Source: Neobacillus pocheonensis (GTDB lineage: Bacteria; Bacillota; Bacilli; Bacillales; Cytobacillaceae). Taken from it: a stretch of 64,000 nucleotides of DNA. The notes beneath the pieces are model-generated. The model saw nothing but the letters and a program-made list of their open reading frames with translations. It searched no databases and was not told the DNA's origin. Shown one piece after another: positions 7,901 to 17,062 of the stretch (position 1 is the first letter of the stretch; each line of letters starts with the position of its first letter). Position numbers and translations under genes: made by a program. The DNA is taken from NCBI GenBank assembly GCA_023702235.1, contig JAMQCR010000001.1:2170001-2234000 (forward strand), given 5' to 3'.

Positions 7901-8506
7901 TTATGCCCTGTTTTTTAAAATTCTCGATTCATTTTTCTTACTTGGTAAGAATCCCCACACAAATATCCCGACAATCCCGAGATAGACGAGATACATCCAC
8001 CAGGTTGGCACGGGGAACATCTCTGAAATAACTTCCCCTTTAATCTGTGCGTAGCTAAACGGTCCAAAATAACGGCTGTCTTCGCTAATGTTCCGATTAT
8101 CCCCCATCACAAACACATGCCCCTTAGGAACGGTATACTCATGATGCAATAAATCATACGGGGTGTTGTAGGGTTCTGCGCTCGCCATTTTTTCATGAAT
8201 ATAAGGTTCATTGACCACCTTTCCATTACGATATAAGCGACCATTTTTAATTTGCAATGTATCGCCGGGTAATCCTTCGACCCTTTTTATAATATTCATC
8301 GACCCTTCATCAACGATGACAACCTGATTATAAGTGGGCGGGTGAAACTCGTTCGTAATATGTTCAGTCAACACCATTTCATGGTTATGAAAATTCGGCA
8401 GCATTGAATTCCCTTCCACAATATCTGTACTTATCGCCCATCGTAGCACGATGATGAGCGGTATTACAATCGCGACAAAGAGTATCCAATCTTTATATTT
8501 TCTCAA
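7901..8506 (-). CDS. Type I signal peptidase
   Basis: The 201-residue membrane peptidase cleaves secretory signal peptides on the outer face of the membrane. An N-terminal helix (residues 7-26) leads into the catalytic GNSMLP box with Ser34. The general base Lys74 lies in NIIKRVEGLPGD. The downstream signature VFVMGDNRNISEDSRYFGP is complete. A second hydrophobic segment near residues 168-188 gives a C-terminal anchor, which is less usual for Bacillus Sip proteins but known in the family. It is a single gene; the frame is intact and the RBS plausible. Confidence 0.93.
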   Translation of the reverse strand: MRKYKDWILFVAIVIPLIIVLRWAISTDIVEGNSMLPNFHNHEMVLTEHITNEFHPPTYNQVVIVDEGSMNIIKRVEGLPGDTLQIKNGRLYRNGKVVNEPYIHEKMASAEPYNTPYDLLHHEYTVPKGHVFVMGDNRNISEDSRYFGPFSYAQIKGEVISEMFPVPTWWMYLVYLGIVGIFVWGFLPSKKNESRILKNRA

Positions 8507-8687
8507 AAATATCCCTCATTTCTTGTGAAAAATCCATTAGAGTCTTATACCATTTGAAACTCAAACCAAAACAACACTTTATTTTGCATGCCCATTGTTT
8601 CGTACGCGCCAGATAACACCGAACATATATTTTATTTTAACGCGATAATAGGGTTCCTTACAATTTTTTTGAATGATCGCCGCAATA

Positions 8688-9133
8688 CTAATGTGGGAGA
8701 ACGTAATGGAATGTTTCCGCATAGGTCTTTATGTTACTTAGTATCATCCACCAATGTCCTTCCGCATTTTTATATGAAGGATGATTGGATGTCCACTGGT
8801 AATTGATTAACGTAAGTTTCGTACATTTGCCAAAAGTTTCAAGCTTAAAAGTTACTCTCGACTTTAGTTCTTCGTGTTTGGGGTAGTACGATGGACCTGG
8901 ATGTTCAATGTAACTCAACGTTTTATGTGGCTCAAAAGCCAATAAATTGCCGTAAACATGAACGGTCTCCTCTCCATCATTGCCTGGTCCTACATACTCA
9001 AAGGAATCGTCTTCTTGAAATGTGACTTAAATGCACATCCAAAGAAGGTTTTACAGGTTCCTTCAGGCAACACCAACGTATTCCAAACTACTTCAGGTTT
9101 TGCATCAATATAAAATTCGTATTTCAGCTCCAT
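8688..9133 (-). pseudogene. SRPBCC/AHSA1-domain protein, frameshifted
   Basis: It starts MELKYEFYIDAKPEVVWNTL behind GGAGGTG, typical of AHSA1-like START-fold proteins. A frameshift near 9025 (one T missing in CACATTTCAAG) separates this from SFEYVGPGNDGEETVHVYG, LSYIEHPGPSYYPKHEELK and EGHWWMILSNIKTYAET. The last few residues also differ from the expected family end. Two in-frame halves remain readable, so a single base would restore it. Confidence 0.75.
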
Positions 9134-9620
9134 TGTTTCACACCTCCACAACATTTTTTAGTTCGGCTTTATTACACGCATTGCATTTATGGCTGTTACC
9201 ATTAGGGTTCTTACCGAACACCTTTTTTCAAACACTGCTCCGTTTGCCCAATAAGAAAAACAGTCTGAATTCTCGGTTCCAATTTTGAGATTATTTATGC
9301 AAACCTTATTAATTCTATCTAACCAGTCATAGCCAAACACCCGTTTAATCTGCTTTTACCAGAGTGATAGTTAGAATTGATTAAATCTTTAAGATTTATA
9401 ATAATTGTGTCTTTTGTCTTAATGCCGACACTTTTTACTCTTTTATTTAAGTGTTACCATGGTGTTGGTTCCATTTCCTAGAACAGTTGTAGGATTCACA
9501 CCCACACCGTTCTGGGAAGGCTCGGTTTATTAGCTTGAAATCAAAATGTAAATATTCTGTCACTGTAATACAGTTGATGTTATGAATTTGAAGGTATAAA
9601 CTTTACTTACTATTTGAGGA
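9134..9620. other. Intergenic region, no gene
   Basis: No supported gene. It holds a dispersed-repeat copy (9236-9280) and short direct runs. It also contains the upstream region of the next gene, with GAGGAG at 9615-9621. Confidence 0.5.
9236..9280. repeat. Dispersed TGCTTCGTTAG-type repeat, copy 3
   Basis: TGCTCCGTTTGCCCAATAAG followed by AAAAACAGTCTGAATTCTCGG, a degenerate member of the intergenic family. Confidence 0.45.
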
Positions 9621-9956
9621 GTGATTAAGCTGAAAACAGTATCCGTGGATATGCTAACATTCAAGAAAAAATTATCAATGATTGAACAATTTGCAATCAA
9701 AGATTTCCTGTTTAAATGGGTTGGTGGACCAACAGAAGGATTAGATGATTTTCTACCACTTGAGTACACAGAAAATGTCTTTGCGAAGATGGAGGCAAAA
9801 CAAGTAACAGATTTACTCATTAATCAGGATGAACATTTCAGATATGCGACAATAACAGAAGATAATCAAATTGTTATAGGTATTTTAGATTCGAATGAAG
9901 AGTTAAAGCATAGAATCATTTCTCTGGATGAGGTTTTAATAGGTAAGCACTTGTAA
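9621..9956 (+). CDS. Hypothetical 111-residue cytosolic protein
   Basis: The protein is acidic and soluble, with SMIEQFAIKDFLFKWVGG and ATITEDNQIVIGILDSNEEL as recognisable stretches. I do not recognise a family. The start is unclear: GTG at 9621 overlaps the SD GAGGAG, while CTG at 9630 sits 8 bp behind it and ATG at 9651 has no SD. A terminator stem overlaps the stop codon, supporting a real monocistronic gene. Confidence 0.7.
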   Translation: MIKLKTVSVDMLTFKKKLSMIEQFAIKDFLFKWVGGPTEGLDDFLPLEYTENVFAKMEAKQVTDLLINQDEHFRYATITEDNQIVIGILDSNEELKHRIISLDEVLIGKHL

Positions 9957-9978
9957 GGTGCTTACCCATTAACTTTTT
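9942..9978 (+). terminator. Terminator overlapping a stop codon
   Basis: GGTAAGCAC (9942-9950) and GTGCTTACC (9958-9966) form a perfect 9-bp stem enclosing the TAA of the upstream gene, then CATTAACTTTTTT. Confidence 0.8.
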
Positions 9979-10055
9979 TCTGCCCAATTTGTATACTTCC
10001 CCACAAGTTTTTACTTAATTCTTCAGTTTAATTATAAGAACTTCCTCAACCATCC

Positions 10056-10105
10056 TGCTTCGTTAGCTGAAGAAGAAACGAGCCTCCCTGAATTGGTAGC
10101 CAGAT
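10056..10105. repeat. Dispersed TGCTTCGTTAG-type repeat, copy 4
   Basis: TGCTTCGTTAGCTGAAGAAG, then AAACGAGCCTCCCTGAATTG and GTAGCC. It lies in the gap between the 111-residue gene and the LCP gene; no other feature was seen there. Confidence 0.5.
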
Positions 10106-10253
10106 CTTCAAGTATCGCACCTGTTGCCATCTTCTCGCTTGCCCCTATCCCCCGGTTATGTTGATTTATCCTCTATTAAAGTGCCTTTTCGGGTTAGTTT
10201 GGTGGATCTTTGTGTAATCTAAGGTTCGACTTTAGTCAGGCAAAATAACGATC

Positions 10254-11162
10254 TTAGTCCTGAAAAAACTCAGCAATGGTCTTCTTCATCTGCTGCTGAT
10301 CAATCACAATTTCATCATTATAGGCTCGCAAAACATCATCATACAAACTTTCCTGAGTCCCTTGCAGTTGTTTGTAATTAACTTGTTTGTTAGGATCAAT
10401 GTTTTTTACCGCAAGTCCAAGGCTTGCCATATCCGATGTTGACATATTGGTAGCAAGCATATAATTCGATACGGAATTAACGAGTGATGGAAATTTTGGA
10501 ATGTTTGCCGGGCTTAAAGCTTCCTTGGCAATTCCTTTTAAAATCTCCACCTGAGCCATTTGCCGACCATAGTCCCCTCCGGCAGCGGAGTGTCGTTCAC
10601 GGGCAATTGCTAACGCTGTAGTTCCGTTAACGAAATGAGGACCTGCATTAAACACTTGGGAGTTTATTTTCACAGTCTCGGGTACGTTCATGGTAATTCC
10701 CCCCAATGCATCCACCATGGATTGAATGCCTTGAAAATTCGTTTCGGCATAATAGTCAATCCGCACTCCCGTAAAATCACTAATCACCTTAACCGTCTCT
10801 TCAATCCCAAGCTTAGTTCCATTCTTTGACTGCAAGACATACTGAACGCTGGTTAGTTTTGTGTAACCATAACCTGCAAAACGGACGCGAGTATCACGCG
10901 GAATACTGATTGCGTTAACTTGATGTTTGCTCAAATCCACATGCGCCAAAATCATTGTGTCTGAATGCCCAATCGTTTGCCCTGGTCTTTGATCCGACCC
11001 CATTAGTAAAATATTCACACTCCCAGCTTTGAAGTGCTGGGCTGGCTGAATCTGATAATAGGCAAATCCAAGTCCCACAACGATAAAAATGATTAATACA
11101 AGGAAGCTTTTACGAATAACTTTCCATTTGCTCTTCTTTTCCATATGTTTATTTGATCTCAT
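10254..11162 (-). CDS. LytR-CpsA-Psr (LCP) family cell-wall polymer ligase
   Basis: The 302-residue protein has one N-terminal membrane helix (about residues 18-40) and an extracytoplasmic LCP domain. LCP enzymes transfer teichoic-acid-like glycopolymers from a lipid carrier to peptidoglycan. Conserved blocks are NILLMGSDQRPG, HSDTMILAHVD, ISIPRDTRVRF with the catalytic arginines, DALGGITMNVPE and IARERHSAAGGDYGRQMAQ. GGAGG precedes the ATG. It is a single gene with no teichoic-acid gene nearby, so the exact polymer is unknown. Confidence 0.9.
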   Translation of the reverse strand: MRSNKHMEKKSKWKVIRKSFLVLIIFIVVGLGFAYYQIQPAQHFKAGSVNILLMGSDQRPGQTIGHSDTMILAHVDLSKHQVNAISIPRDTRVRFAGYGYTKLTSVQYVLQSKNGTKLGIEETVKVISDFTGVRIDYYAETNFQGIQSMVDALGGITMNVPETVKINSQVFNAGPHFVNGTTALAIARERHSAAGGDYGRQMAQVEILKGIAKEALSPANIPKFPSLVNSVSNYMLATNMSTSDMASLGLAVKNIDPNKQVNYKQLQGTQESLYDDVLRAYNDEIVIDQQQMKKTIAEFFQD

Positions 11163-11477
11163 ATATCCTCCATTAGAGTTCGGACATTTCCACTAATTGT
11201 GTTACTTAAATTATTTGAAACATTTACAATGAATATCCACAATCATCGCTGACATTTCCAAACTTATGTAGCAGGGACTGTTTTTTTAATACAATACCAC
11301 TTTTTAGTTAAATTAAAGTAATCACAATATGTACCTTATAAACAAAATTAATATTGGACTGCAAAAGGATAATTATTAAACTTTAGGTAAGGTTTCATTA
11401 AAAAAGGAGCTAGGAATCCACTACTTATATCGAAATAAGTTATAATTAGTAAAAAGTATTTTTGAGGTGAATATGCA
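11163..11477. other. Divergent intergenic region
   Basis: AT-rich spacer between the leftward LCP gene and the rightward two-gene unit. It should contain both promoters, but none is clear enough to call. No coding frame was seen. Confidence 0.4.
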
Positions 11478-11702
11478 TTGGATTTTTATTCAAAGTCAGA
11501 CCAACAAGTAGAAAAAGTTAATGACGAAGAATATAAAGAAAGAGATTACTCTACAAGCCGAAGAGCAGTAAGGGAACTGGAAGAAAGAGGATTTAAACAA
11601 TGGTTTATGGGTAGGAAAAAGAAAAAAGTAGATGAAGAGGGCGAAGCGGAAGTATATTCGCCATCCAGATCCAAATCGTCAAATAAGAAAAAAAGAAAGT
11701 AG
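11478..11702 (+). CDS. Hypothetical basic 74-residue protein
   Basis: TTG start 8 bp after GAGGTG; the nearby ATG at 11473 is in a frame that closes quickly. The sequence is charged, with an ERGFKQWFMGRKKKKVDEEG core and a Ser/Lys-rich tail ending SSNKKKRK. The tail may bind nucleic acid or membrane. I do not recognise a family. The next gene begins 2 bp after this stop, so the two are translationally linked. Confidence 0.65.
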   Translation: MDFYSKSDQQVEKVNDEEYKERDYSTSRRAVRELEERGFKQWFMGRKKKKVDEEGEAEVYSPSRSKSSNKKKRK

Positions 11703-11704
11703 AA

Positions 11705-12238
11705 ATGTTCTGGTTAAAACTAATCTTTAAGATTTTTGTAGTAGGAGCTGTTTTTTACAACTTCAAATTCATTTTGAACTTTATGAAAGATCCTCTCAGT
11801 AATTTTACGTTTTACCACACATTATTTGTAGTTGGTATGTGTGGAGGTATTAATTTTATTGCCGTCTGGATTCTGTTTTATAAAAGGTCGTTTATGAGAT
11901 TTTATCTTTCCTTATTTGCGATTTTAGGATCGTTTGGGTATTACTTCTACGTAAATTACACTAATCATTCCTTTTTGGGGAATAATATCATAACTTCGTC
12001 GCTTGTTATAATATCAGTCTTGATGGTCATAAATCCAAAAGTAAATTATTATGTCAAAAGCATCTTATTTCTGTTGATACCTATTTTAGGGATATATTTA
12101 AGTGGTAAAGAATTCGCACTTGTATGGGCTTTAATGTGGAGTTCGGGATTGATACTATTATTTAGAGTGTCAAAATCTAAATCTAAAACAAATAAAAAGG
12201 AAGGTCGAGCAAGAAGAAACCAAAAGCAAACAGCTTAA
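11705..12238 (+). CDS. Hypothetical five-helix membrane protein
   Basis: The 177-residue protein has about five predicted membrane helices, recognisable as hydrophobic runs from FWLKLIFKIFVVGAVFY through LVWALMWSSGLILLFRV. It has a very basic cytosolic tail (KSKTNKKEGRARRNQKQTA). Its start lies 2 bp behind the upstream basic protein. No family recognised. The basic tails on both proteins suggest a shared location or partner, which is inference only. Confidence 0.7.
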   Translation: MFWLKLIFKIFVVGAVFYNFKFILNFMKDPLSNFTFYHTLFVVGMCGGINFIAVWILFYKRSFMRFYLSLFAILGSFGYYFYVNYTNHSFLGNNIITSSLVIISVLMVINPKVNYYVKSILFLLIPILGIYLSGKEFALVWALMWSSGLILLFRVSKSKSKTNKKEGRARRNQKQTA

Positions 12239-12301
12239 TAATACCTATTTGTATTTGGTAATTAAGAATTCTTGTTATGGTAGTATATTTATTGAATGAA
12301 A

Positions 12302-12354
12302 ATAAGCCGAAAATGTACAAGTTGTGAATAAAAACTTGTATATTCTCGGCTTAT
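12302..12354. terminator. Long bidirectional terminator hairpin
   Basis: ATAAGCCGA (12302-12310) pairs with TCGGCTTAT (12346-12354). An inner stem TACAAGTT/AACTTGTA continues the helix. A-rich and T-rich flanks suit termination of the converging genes. Confidence 0.75.
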
Positions 12355-12387
12355 ATTTTAAATATGGAAGAAATGGATACGTTACTT

Positions 12388-12630
12388 TCAGTACAATTCT
12401 CCACAATCTAGGTTTGCACAAATCACTGAAAAAAGTTTACGTATAAGAATTACTCCAATAATTGCGATAACAAAAACCAACGAAATTGGGTTTGCCCAAT
12501 TTACTGTCCAGCCAATTCCATATGCTTTTGGAACTAAAAAATTAAAATCCTCTTTATTATAGTAAAAGAAAACCCCTTTCGTTTTTCTATACTCTTCTAT
12601 TTCTTCTTTCCTCCATTTTCTTCTTTCCAT
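12388..12630 (-). CDS. DUF5808-type small membrane protein
   Basis: The start MERRKWRKEEIEEYRKTKG is chosen at 12630, because GGAGGGGG lies about 8 bp upstream; the earlier ATG at 12648 overlaps that SD. The core VFFYYNKEDFNFLVPKAYG and IGWTVNWANP match the DUF5808 pattern. It is followed by a membrane helix (LVFVIAIIGVILIRKLF). In this family the domain is often attached to longer multi-pass proteins, so this is a short version. Function unknown. Confidence 0.7.
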   Translation of the reverse strand: MERRKWRKEEIEEYRKTKGVFFYYNKEDFNFLVPKAYGIGWTVNWANPISLVFVIAIIGVILIRKLFSVICANLDCGELY

Positions 12631-12684
12631 ATTTTGTTCCCCCTCCATGTTGTTTTCCTATCATTTGTATTTTCCTTTCAATAA

Positions 12685-13062
12685 TTTGGCGTATTACCAT
12701 ACTGGATGAGTTATGTGGGCGATTCATTGATTATTATAGGAATGGTGATTCGCTTCTCTGCAATTATTCAACTTGGCAGGTTCTTCTTGCATACCGTCAG
12801 TGTAGTTGCAAACCAAGAGCTAATAGAATCTGGACTGTACCGATGGATTCGAAATCCTTCCTACACTGGTGGGTGGCTAATAGCAGTTGGAATTGGCTTG
12901 GGTCTTCGCACGTGGTGGGGTACTCTTTTGTCTGGAGTAGGTACATTACTGATTTATGCATACAGGATTCGCGTTGAGGAAAAGGCTATGATTCAGCAAT
13001 TTGAAGATAAGTACATTCATTACATTAAAACAACAAAAAAGATGTTTCCTGGAATTTGGTAA
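12685..13062 (+). pseudogene. Isoprenylcysteine carboxyl methyltransferase-family protein, 5'-truncated
   Basis: The frame is open from a stop at 12682, reading FGVLPYWMSYVGDSL and then the family core ESGLYRWIRNPSYTGGWLIA and VEEKAMIQQFEDKYIHY. The catalytic-domain signature (RxPxYxG, E near the end) is intact. The N-terminal one or two helices are missing, and the homology runs upstream of the only ATG (12706). Truncated, though a short product could be made. Confidence 0.65.
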
Positions 13063-13130
13063 GGGTACCCCTTTTGAAGTAGTTGCCATACAGAACTTTA
13101 ATTTAAAAATACTTATACATTGAAGTCAAA

Positions 13131-13156
13131 AACGCTTGGTATCCAAGCGTTTTTGT
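13131..13156 (+). terminator. Terminator
   Basis: AACGCTTGG (13131-13139) and CCAAGCGTT (13143-13151) with a short loop, then TTTG. Confidence 0.75.
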
Positions 13157-13265
13157 TTGCTAATCATTGCCTTTTCAATCTCTTCATCATAGAAATGCTT
13201 GTCCATTAATGAAAAATGTTACTTAAACTTTTTTATTCAAAACCTTTTTTTCTACATCCCTAGAA

Positions 13266-14769
13266 TTAACTAAAGACCATCTCTTTTTCGCTTAGTCCAA
13301 GCGTCTGCGCTGTTGAAGTATGAATTTCGTGCAGTAGCTCTGGGTTTTCCAATAGTGACACGCCATAAGAAGGAATCATTTCTTTGATTTTCGGTTCCCA
13401 TTCTTTCATATGTTGCGGGAAACATTTTTTGATTACCTCAAGCATAACGTGAACGGCAGTAGAAGCACCCGGAGAAGCTCCTAGTAATGCTGCGATCGAG
13501 CCATCAGCGGCAGTAATCACTTCCGTACCAAATTGAAGCGTTCCTTTACCGCCAGCTTCAGTATCTTTGATAACTTGCACACGTTGTCCCGCTACTACTA
13601 AATCCCAATCCTCAGCTTTGGCATTTGGGATAAACTCACGTAACTCTTCCATGCGCTGTTCTTTCGATAACATAACTTGCTGAATCAGGTATTTTGTCAA
13701 TGACATCTCTTTTGCGCCTGCCGCCAACATCGTTAAGACATTATTCGGTTTTACGGAAGTGACTAAGTCGAACATTGAACCAGTTTTTAAGAACTTGGGT
13801 GAGAAGCCGGCAAATGGTCCAAATAGCAACGATTTTTTATTGTTGATAAATCTTGTGTCAAGATGTGGAACAGACATTGGCGGAGCACCAACTTTTGCTT
13901 TGCCGTATACTTTTGCATGATGCTGCGCTACAACATCCGGATTGTTACACACCATAAAGATTCCACTTACAGGGAATCCTCCAATATGTTTTCCTTCAGG
14001 AATACCGGATTTTTGCAGTAAATGTAGGCTTCCTCCCCCGCTTCCGATAAAGACGAATTTTGCCGTATGGCGTTCAACGGTACCGCTATCGAGATTCCGC
14101 ACTTTCAATTCCCACAAACCTTCGGTAGTACGTTTAATATCAATAACACTGTGATTATAGTTAATTTTGACATTATTAGTTTCTAAGTGGTCAACTAACA
14201 TGCGTGTTAAAGCACCAAAGTTGACATCCGTTCCAGAGTCGATTTTTGTTGCCGCTATCGGTGCCTTCAATGTACGGCCTTCCATAATAAGCGGAAGCCA
14301 TTCTATCAGTTTTTCATGGTCATCGGAAAATTCCATCCCTTGAAACAGGGGATTGTTTGATAGCGCTTTAAAACGTTTTTTCAAAAACGTTACATTTTTT
14401 TCCCCTTGTACTAAACTCATATGAGGTATTGGCATGATAAAGTCCTGCGGATTACGAATTAAATTGCCATTTACAAGATAAGACCAAAACTGTCTTGAAA
14501 GCTGAAACTGTTCATTAATTTTTATAGCTTTGCTAATATCTATGGATCCGTCTGGTTTTTCGACGGTGTAGTTAAGCTCGCAAAGTGCCGAATGCCCCGT
14601 TCCTGCATTATTCCATTCGTTAGAGCTTTCCTCTCCTGCGTTTGCAAGCTTCTTCAAACACTGTAATTTCCCATTCCGGTACTAATTCTTTCATTAATGA
14701 CCCCAATGTCGCACTCATGATTCCGGCGCCAATTAAAATGACGTCTGTTTTAGTTTCTCTGTTGCTCAT
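13266..14769 (-). pseudogene. mqo: Malate:quinone oxidoreductase, single frameshift
   Basis: The FAD enzyme oxidises malate to oxaloacetate and reduces menaquinone at the membrane. The start [19 protein letters not shown] gives the Rossmann GxGxxS motif and follows an AAGGGG SD. After EWEITVFE the frame is lost near 14650 (TTTGAAGAAGCTT has one base too many). The rest ([20 protein letters not shown], then 440 residues) continues in the next frame. The C-terminal [15 protein letters not shown] is intact. One deletion would restore a normal protein of about 500 residues. It is a central enzyme, so sequencing error must be considered. Confidence 0.9.
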
Positions 14770-14798
14770 TTTTACCCCTTCTTATCCCCTAAAATTCG

Positions 14799-14869
14799 CA
14801 GAAAGGATGTAGGCGCTCCTGCTTAGGTGTCACACCAAGCCAAGGCGCGACCTAGTCACCCCTTTTCTG
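14799..14869 (-). ncRNA. Long imperfect hairpin in the mqo 5' leader
   Basis: CAGAAAAGG at the 5' side pairs with CCTTTCTG. Inside it, AGGUCGC-type, GCUU and GGUGU segments pair with ACACC, UAAGC and GCGCCU. This gives a nearly continuous helix of about 30 bp ending some 30 nt before the mqo start. No terminator tract follows. I do not match it to a known riboswitch class; it may be a stability or regulatory element. Confidence 0.45.
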
Positions 14870-15311
14870 TCTCAAATAAAACCATATCATAGTGTATTAA
14901 AATTATTGTAAATTAAACTATCTACTATTATATGATAATTATAAGCTATTTAAAAGCTGGTTTAAAGTGAGAAGTACTTCCACAAGGTCTAGGAACTTAC
15001 AAAAGCCAAAACCTTAACCGAGCTACTTGCAAGGGTTAAGGCTTTGGTTTGCCGTTACCAGTGAACCGCCGCCCTCTAATTTTCGCCTTTACTTATCATA
15101 GCACGCCATGAACCAAATACATCACCCTATAGTTGGTGAATTAACTTCTGCACCCGTTTGCTTAAAATTATGTTACCGATATATTCCTAGAAACAATACA
15201 TAAGAAAAATCCATAAGTATTGATAATAACTAATAAAGCTAGGCTACCATCCAATCCTATTTAGGTGAACGCTCATAGTTTATTGTGACTATGAGTGAAA
15301 GGATGATATTT
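14870..15311. other. Intergenic region with one hairpin
   Basis: No gene seen. A stem CCAAAACCTTAACC/GGTTAAGGCTTTGG (about 15006-15046, one mismatch) is present without a strong T-tract. TGCACCCGTTTGC near 15152 resembles the dispersed repeat. Confidence 0.5.
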
Positions 15312-15446
15312 ATGTATCACTATATTATTATGTATCACTACAATCCATGGTATAGACCGATAGTAGTTCCAATAATTCCTCCACCACCGATACCTCCTGC
15401 TATCTCCCGGAATTTGTTGAATGGATTAGGGCATAAAATGCTATGA
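15312..15446 (+). CDS. Small Tyr/Pro-rich protein, 44 residues
   Basis: ATG behind GAAAGGATGA. The product starts MYHYIIMYHYNPWYRPIVV, has a proline run (PIIPPPPIPPA) and ends GLGHKML. A short terminator follows at 15500-15520. The composition suggests a spore-coat or surface peptide. No family recognised, so existence rests on RBS, terminator and composition. Confidence 0.5.
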   Translation: MYHYIIMYHYNPWYRPIVVPIIPPPPIPPAISRNLLNGLGHKML

Positions 15447-15499
15447 GTGGTGTTGCTATCACTTCCATTCGATTTATCAGACCAATCTTAAATGACCGC

Positions 15500-15520
15500 A
15501 AGAGGCTCAGCCTTTTTTTT
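15500..15520 (+). terminator. Small terminator
   Basis: AAGAGGC, loop TCA, GCCTTTTTTTT; seven pairs including one wobble, with the T-tract forming part of the stem. Confidence 0.5.
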
Positions 15521-15612
15521 AAAACTGGTTTTACTGGGTCTATTTTTCTATGCTTTTATTCAGTTTTTATTTTTATGGAGTTGAATGAAAATTTTTTTTC
15601 AAAGTAGAATTA

Positions 15613-15845
15613 CTACAGTTTCTGATACCTTTGAACATAGTCCAAAAACCTTTTTGTCGCTGGAGATACTTGTTTAATTGAATTAACGACAATACCAAGA
15701 GAACGATATTGTTCCTTATGTTCAATTAATCGAATATTAAACTGTTGACCTCGAAGAACGAGTTCAGGAAGTATACCTATGCCAAGTCCCTTCTCTACCA
15801 TTGCCATGATGGCTTAATCATCTCGTAAAGTATACTGAACTGAAT
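15613..15845 (-). pseudogene. LysR-type regulator, C-terminal remnant
   Basis: Frame AIMAMVEKGLGIGILPELVL followed by a LysR substrate-domain ending. Directly upstream the homology continues (QYTLRDD) but is cut by an in-frame TAA, and farther upstream the frame shifts. The DNA-binding domain is absent. Only the last third of the effector domain remains. Confidence 0.7.
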
Positions 15846-16037
15846 TTTCGGCTTAACTGGATGAAGAAGTAAAACTAAACTTCCCCCTCTCTATGAACCA
15901 ATAGAAATCGCATTGTTTTTTGCACATTAGAAGATTAATAGTAAATTGTTATGCAGCCTTCAACAACTAGTAGAAAAGCAGCAGAAATGCCCCTACAGAT
16001 TAAATCGAAATTAGATAACTCTAAAGGGCTTTTCATC

Positions 16038-16955
16038 TTATAGGGGCTGGTTAGTTTTTGAAGCAGACTTTTTATCCAAAGCCAATAATAAAATCATTCC
16101 AAGGATACATGCTGTACCAATCCATTGAAAAAAGCCAAAAGGCTCTTTTAACCAAAAGACCGTTGTTAGAACAGCAGCAAGTGGCTCTAAACTACCTAGA
16201 AGGCTTGTATCTTTAGGTGAAAGACTTTGTAAACTTTCAATATAAAACCAAAATGCAAACATTGTGCCGAATATTATCACGAAAAATAAGTATAAATAGG
16301 CTCCGACTGTTAAGCTTGTAAAGTCCATTTGCCAGGGTGGATGGATAAAACTTAATGCAAAACCACCGATAAACATAGCCCAGCCAACAATGACTAGGGA
16401 ATCATATTGCTTCAGTAAAGGAACGGCATATAAAGTATAAAATGCAACCGATAGTCCAGATAGAACGCCCCAAACAATTGCTGGTGTTGGCACTGATAGC
16501 TGAGTGATTAAGCCGTTTGTTAATAAGAAAAAGCAACCAACTAATGCAAGCGAGACAGTTAATAGATCTCGTTGTGTTAGAACAGTTTGTTTGCGTAAAA
16601 TTAAGTAAATGATAACCATGACAGGTGCTAAATATTGTAATAGCGTTGCAACAGCAGCATTACCATGTTTAATGGATGCCATATAGGTATATTGAACCGC
16701 AAGCATGCCGAGCAACCCAAAGATAATTAATTGAACAGCTGTTCTTCTATTTTTCCAGACAACAAGAATCTGAGAACGGTCTTTTCCAAAAAATTGAACT
16801 GTTAAGAGCAAAAAACCAGCTATGAGCAAGCGTGTCGTTACAAGCCAATTTACATTGATTGCGTATTGATGAAAAAGCTTATGTGCAACTGTGCCACCTA
16901 TACCCCAAAATATCGCTCCCGTTATAACAAGATATAATCCATTTCTTCTATTCAT
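16038..16955 (-). CDS. EamA/DMT-family metabolite exporter
   Basis: The 305-residue protein has ten membrane helices and two EamA repeats. The first ends in [20 protein letters not shown], the second in the [19 protein letters not shown] block typical of RhaT/YcxC-like exporters. It is divergent from an AraC regulator (110 bp gap) that probably controls it. The cargo is unknown; relatives export amino acids or other small metabolites. The frame is intact. Confidence 0.9.
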   Translation of the reverse strand: MNRRNGLYLVITGAIFWGIGGTVAHKLFHQYAINVNWLVTTRLLIAGFLLLTVQFFGKDRSQILVVWKNRRTAVQLIIFGLLGMLAVQYTYMASIKHGNAAVATLLQYLAPVMVIIYLILRKQTVLTQRDLLTVSLALVGCFFLLTNGLITQLSVPTPAIVWGVLSGLSVAFYTLYAVPLLKQYDSLVIVGWAMFIGGFALSFIHPPWQMDFTSLTVGAYLYLFFVIIFGTMFAFWFYIESLQSLSPKDTSLLGSLEPLAAVLTTVFWLKEPFGFFQWIGTACILGMILLLALDKKSASKTNQPL

Positions 16956-17062
16956 AATTGGTCCTCCACATTTAAATATAGTAATAGTGTTATAATAAAT
17001 GGGAATTTGGCTTCTTAATACTCAAATCGAACGGAAAAATGTAAATATATTGAGGTGATCAT

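Noticed and set aside
14799..14869. mqo leader considered as a known riboswitch
   Set aside because: It lacks the conserved cores of SAM, lysine, TPP, cobalamin, glycine, ydaO and yybP classes as far as I can compare by eye.
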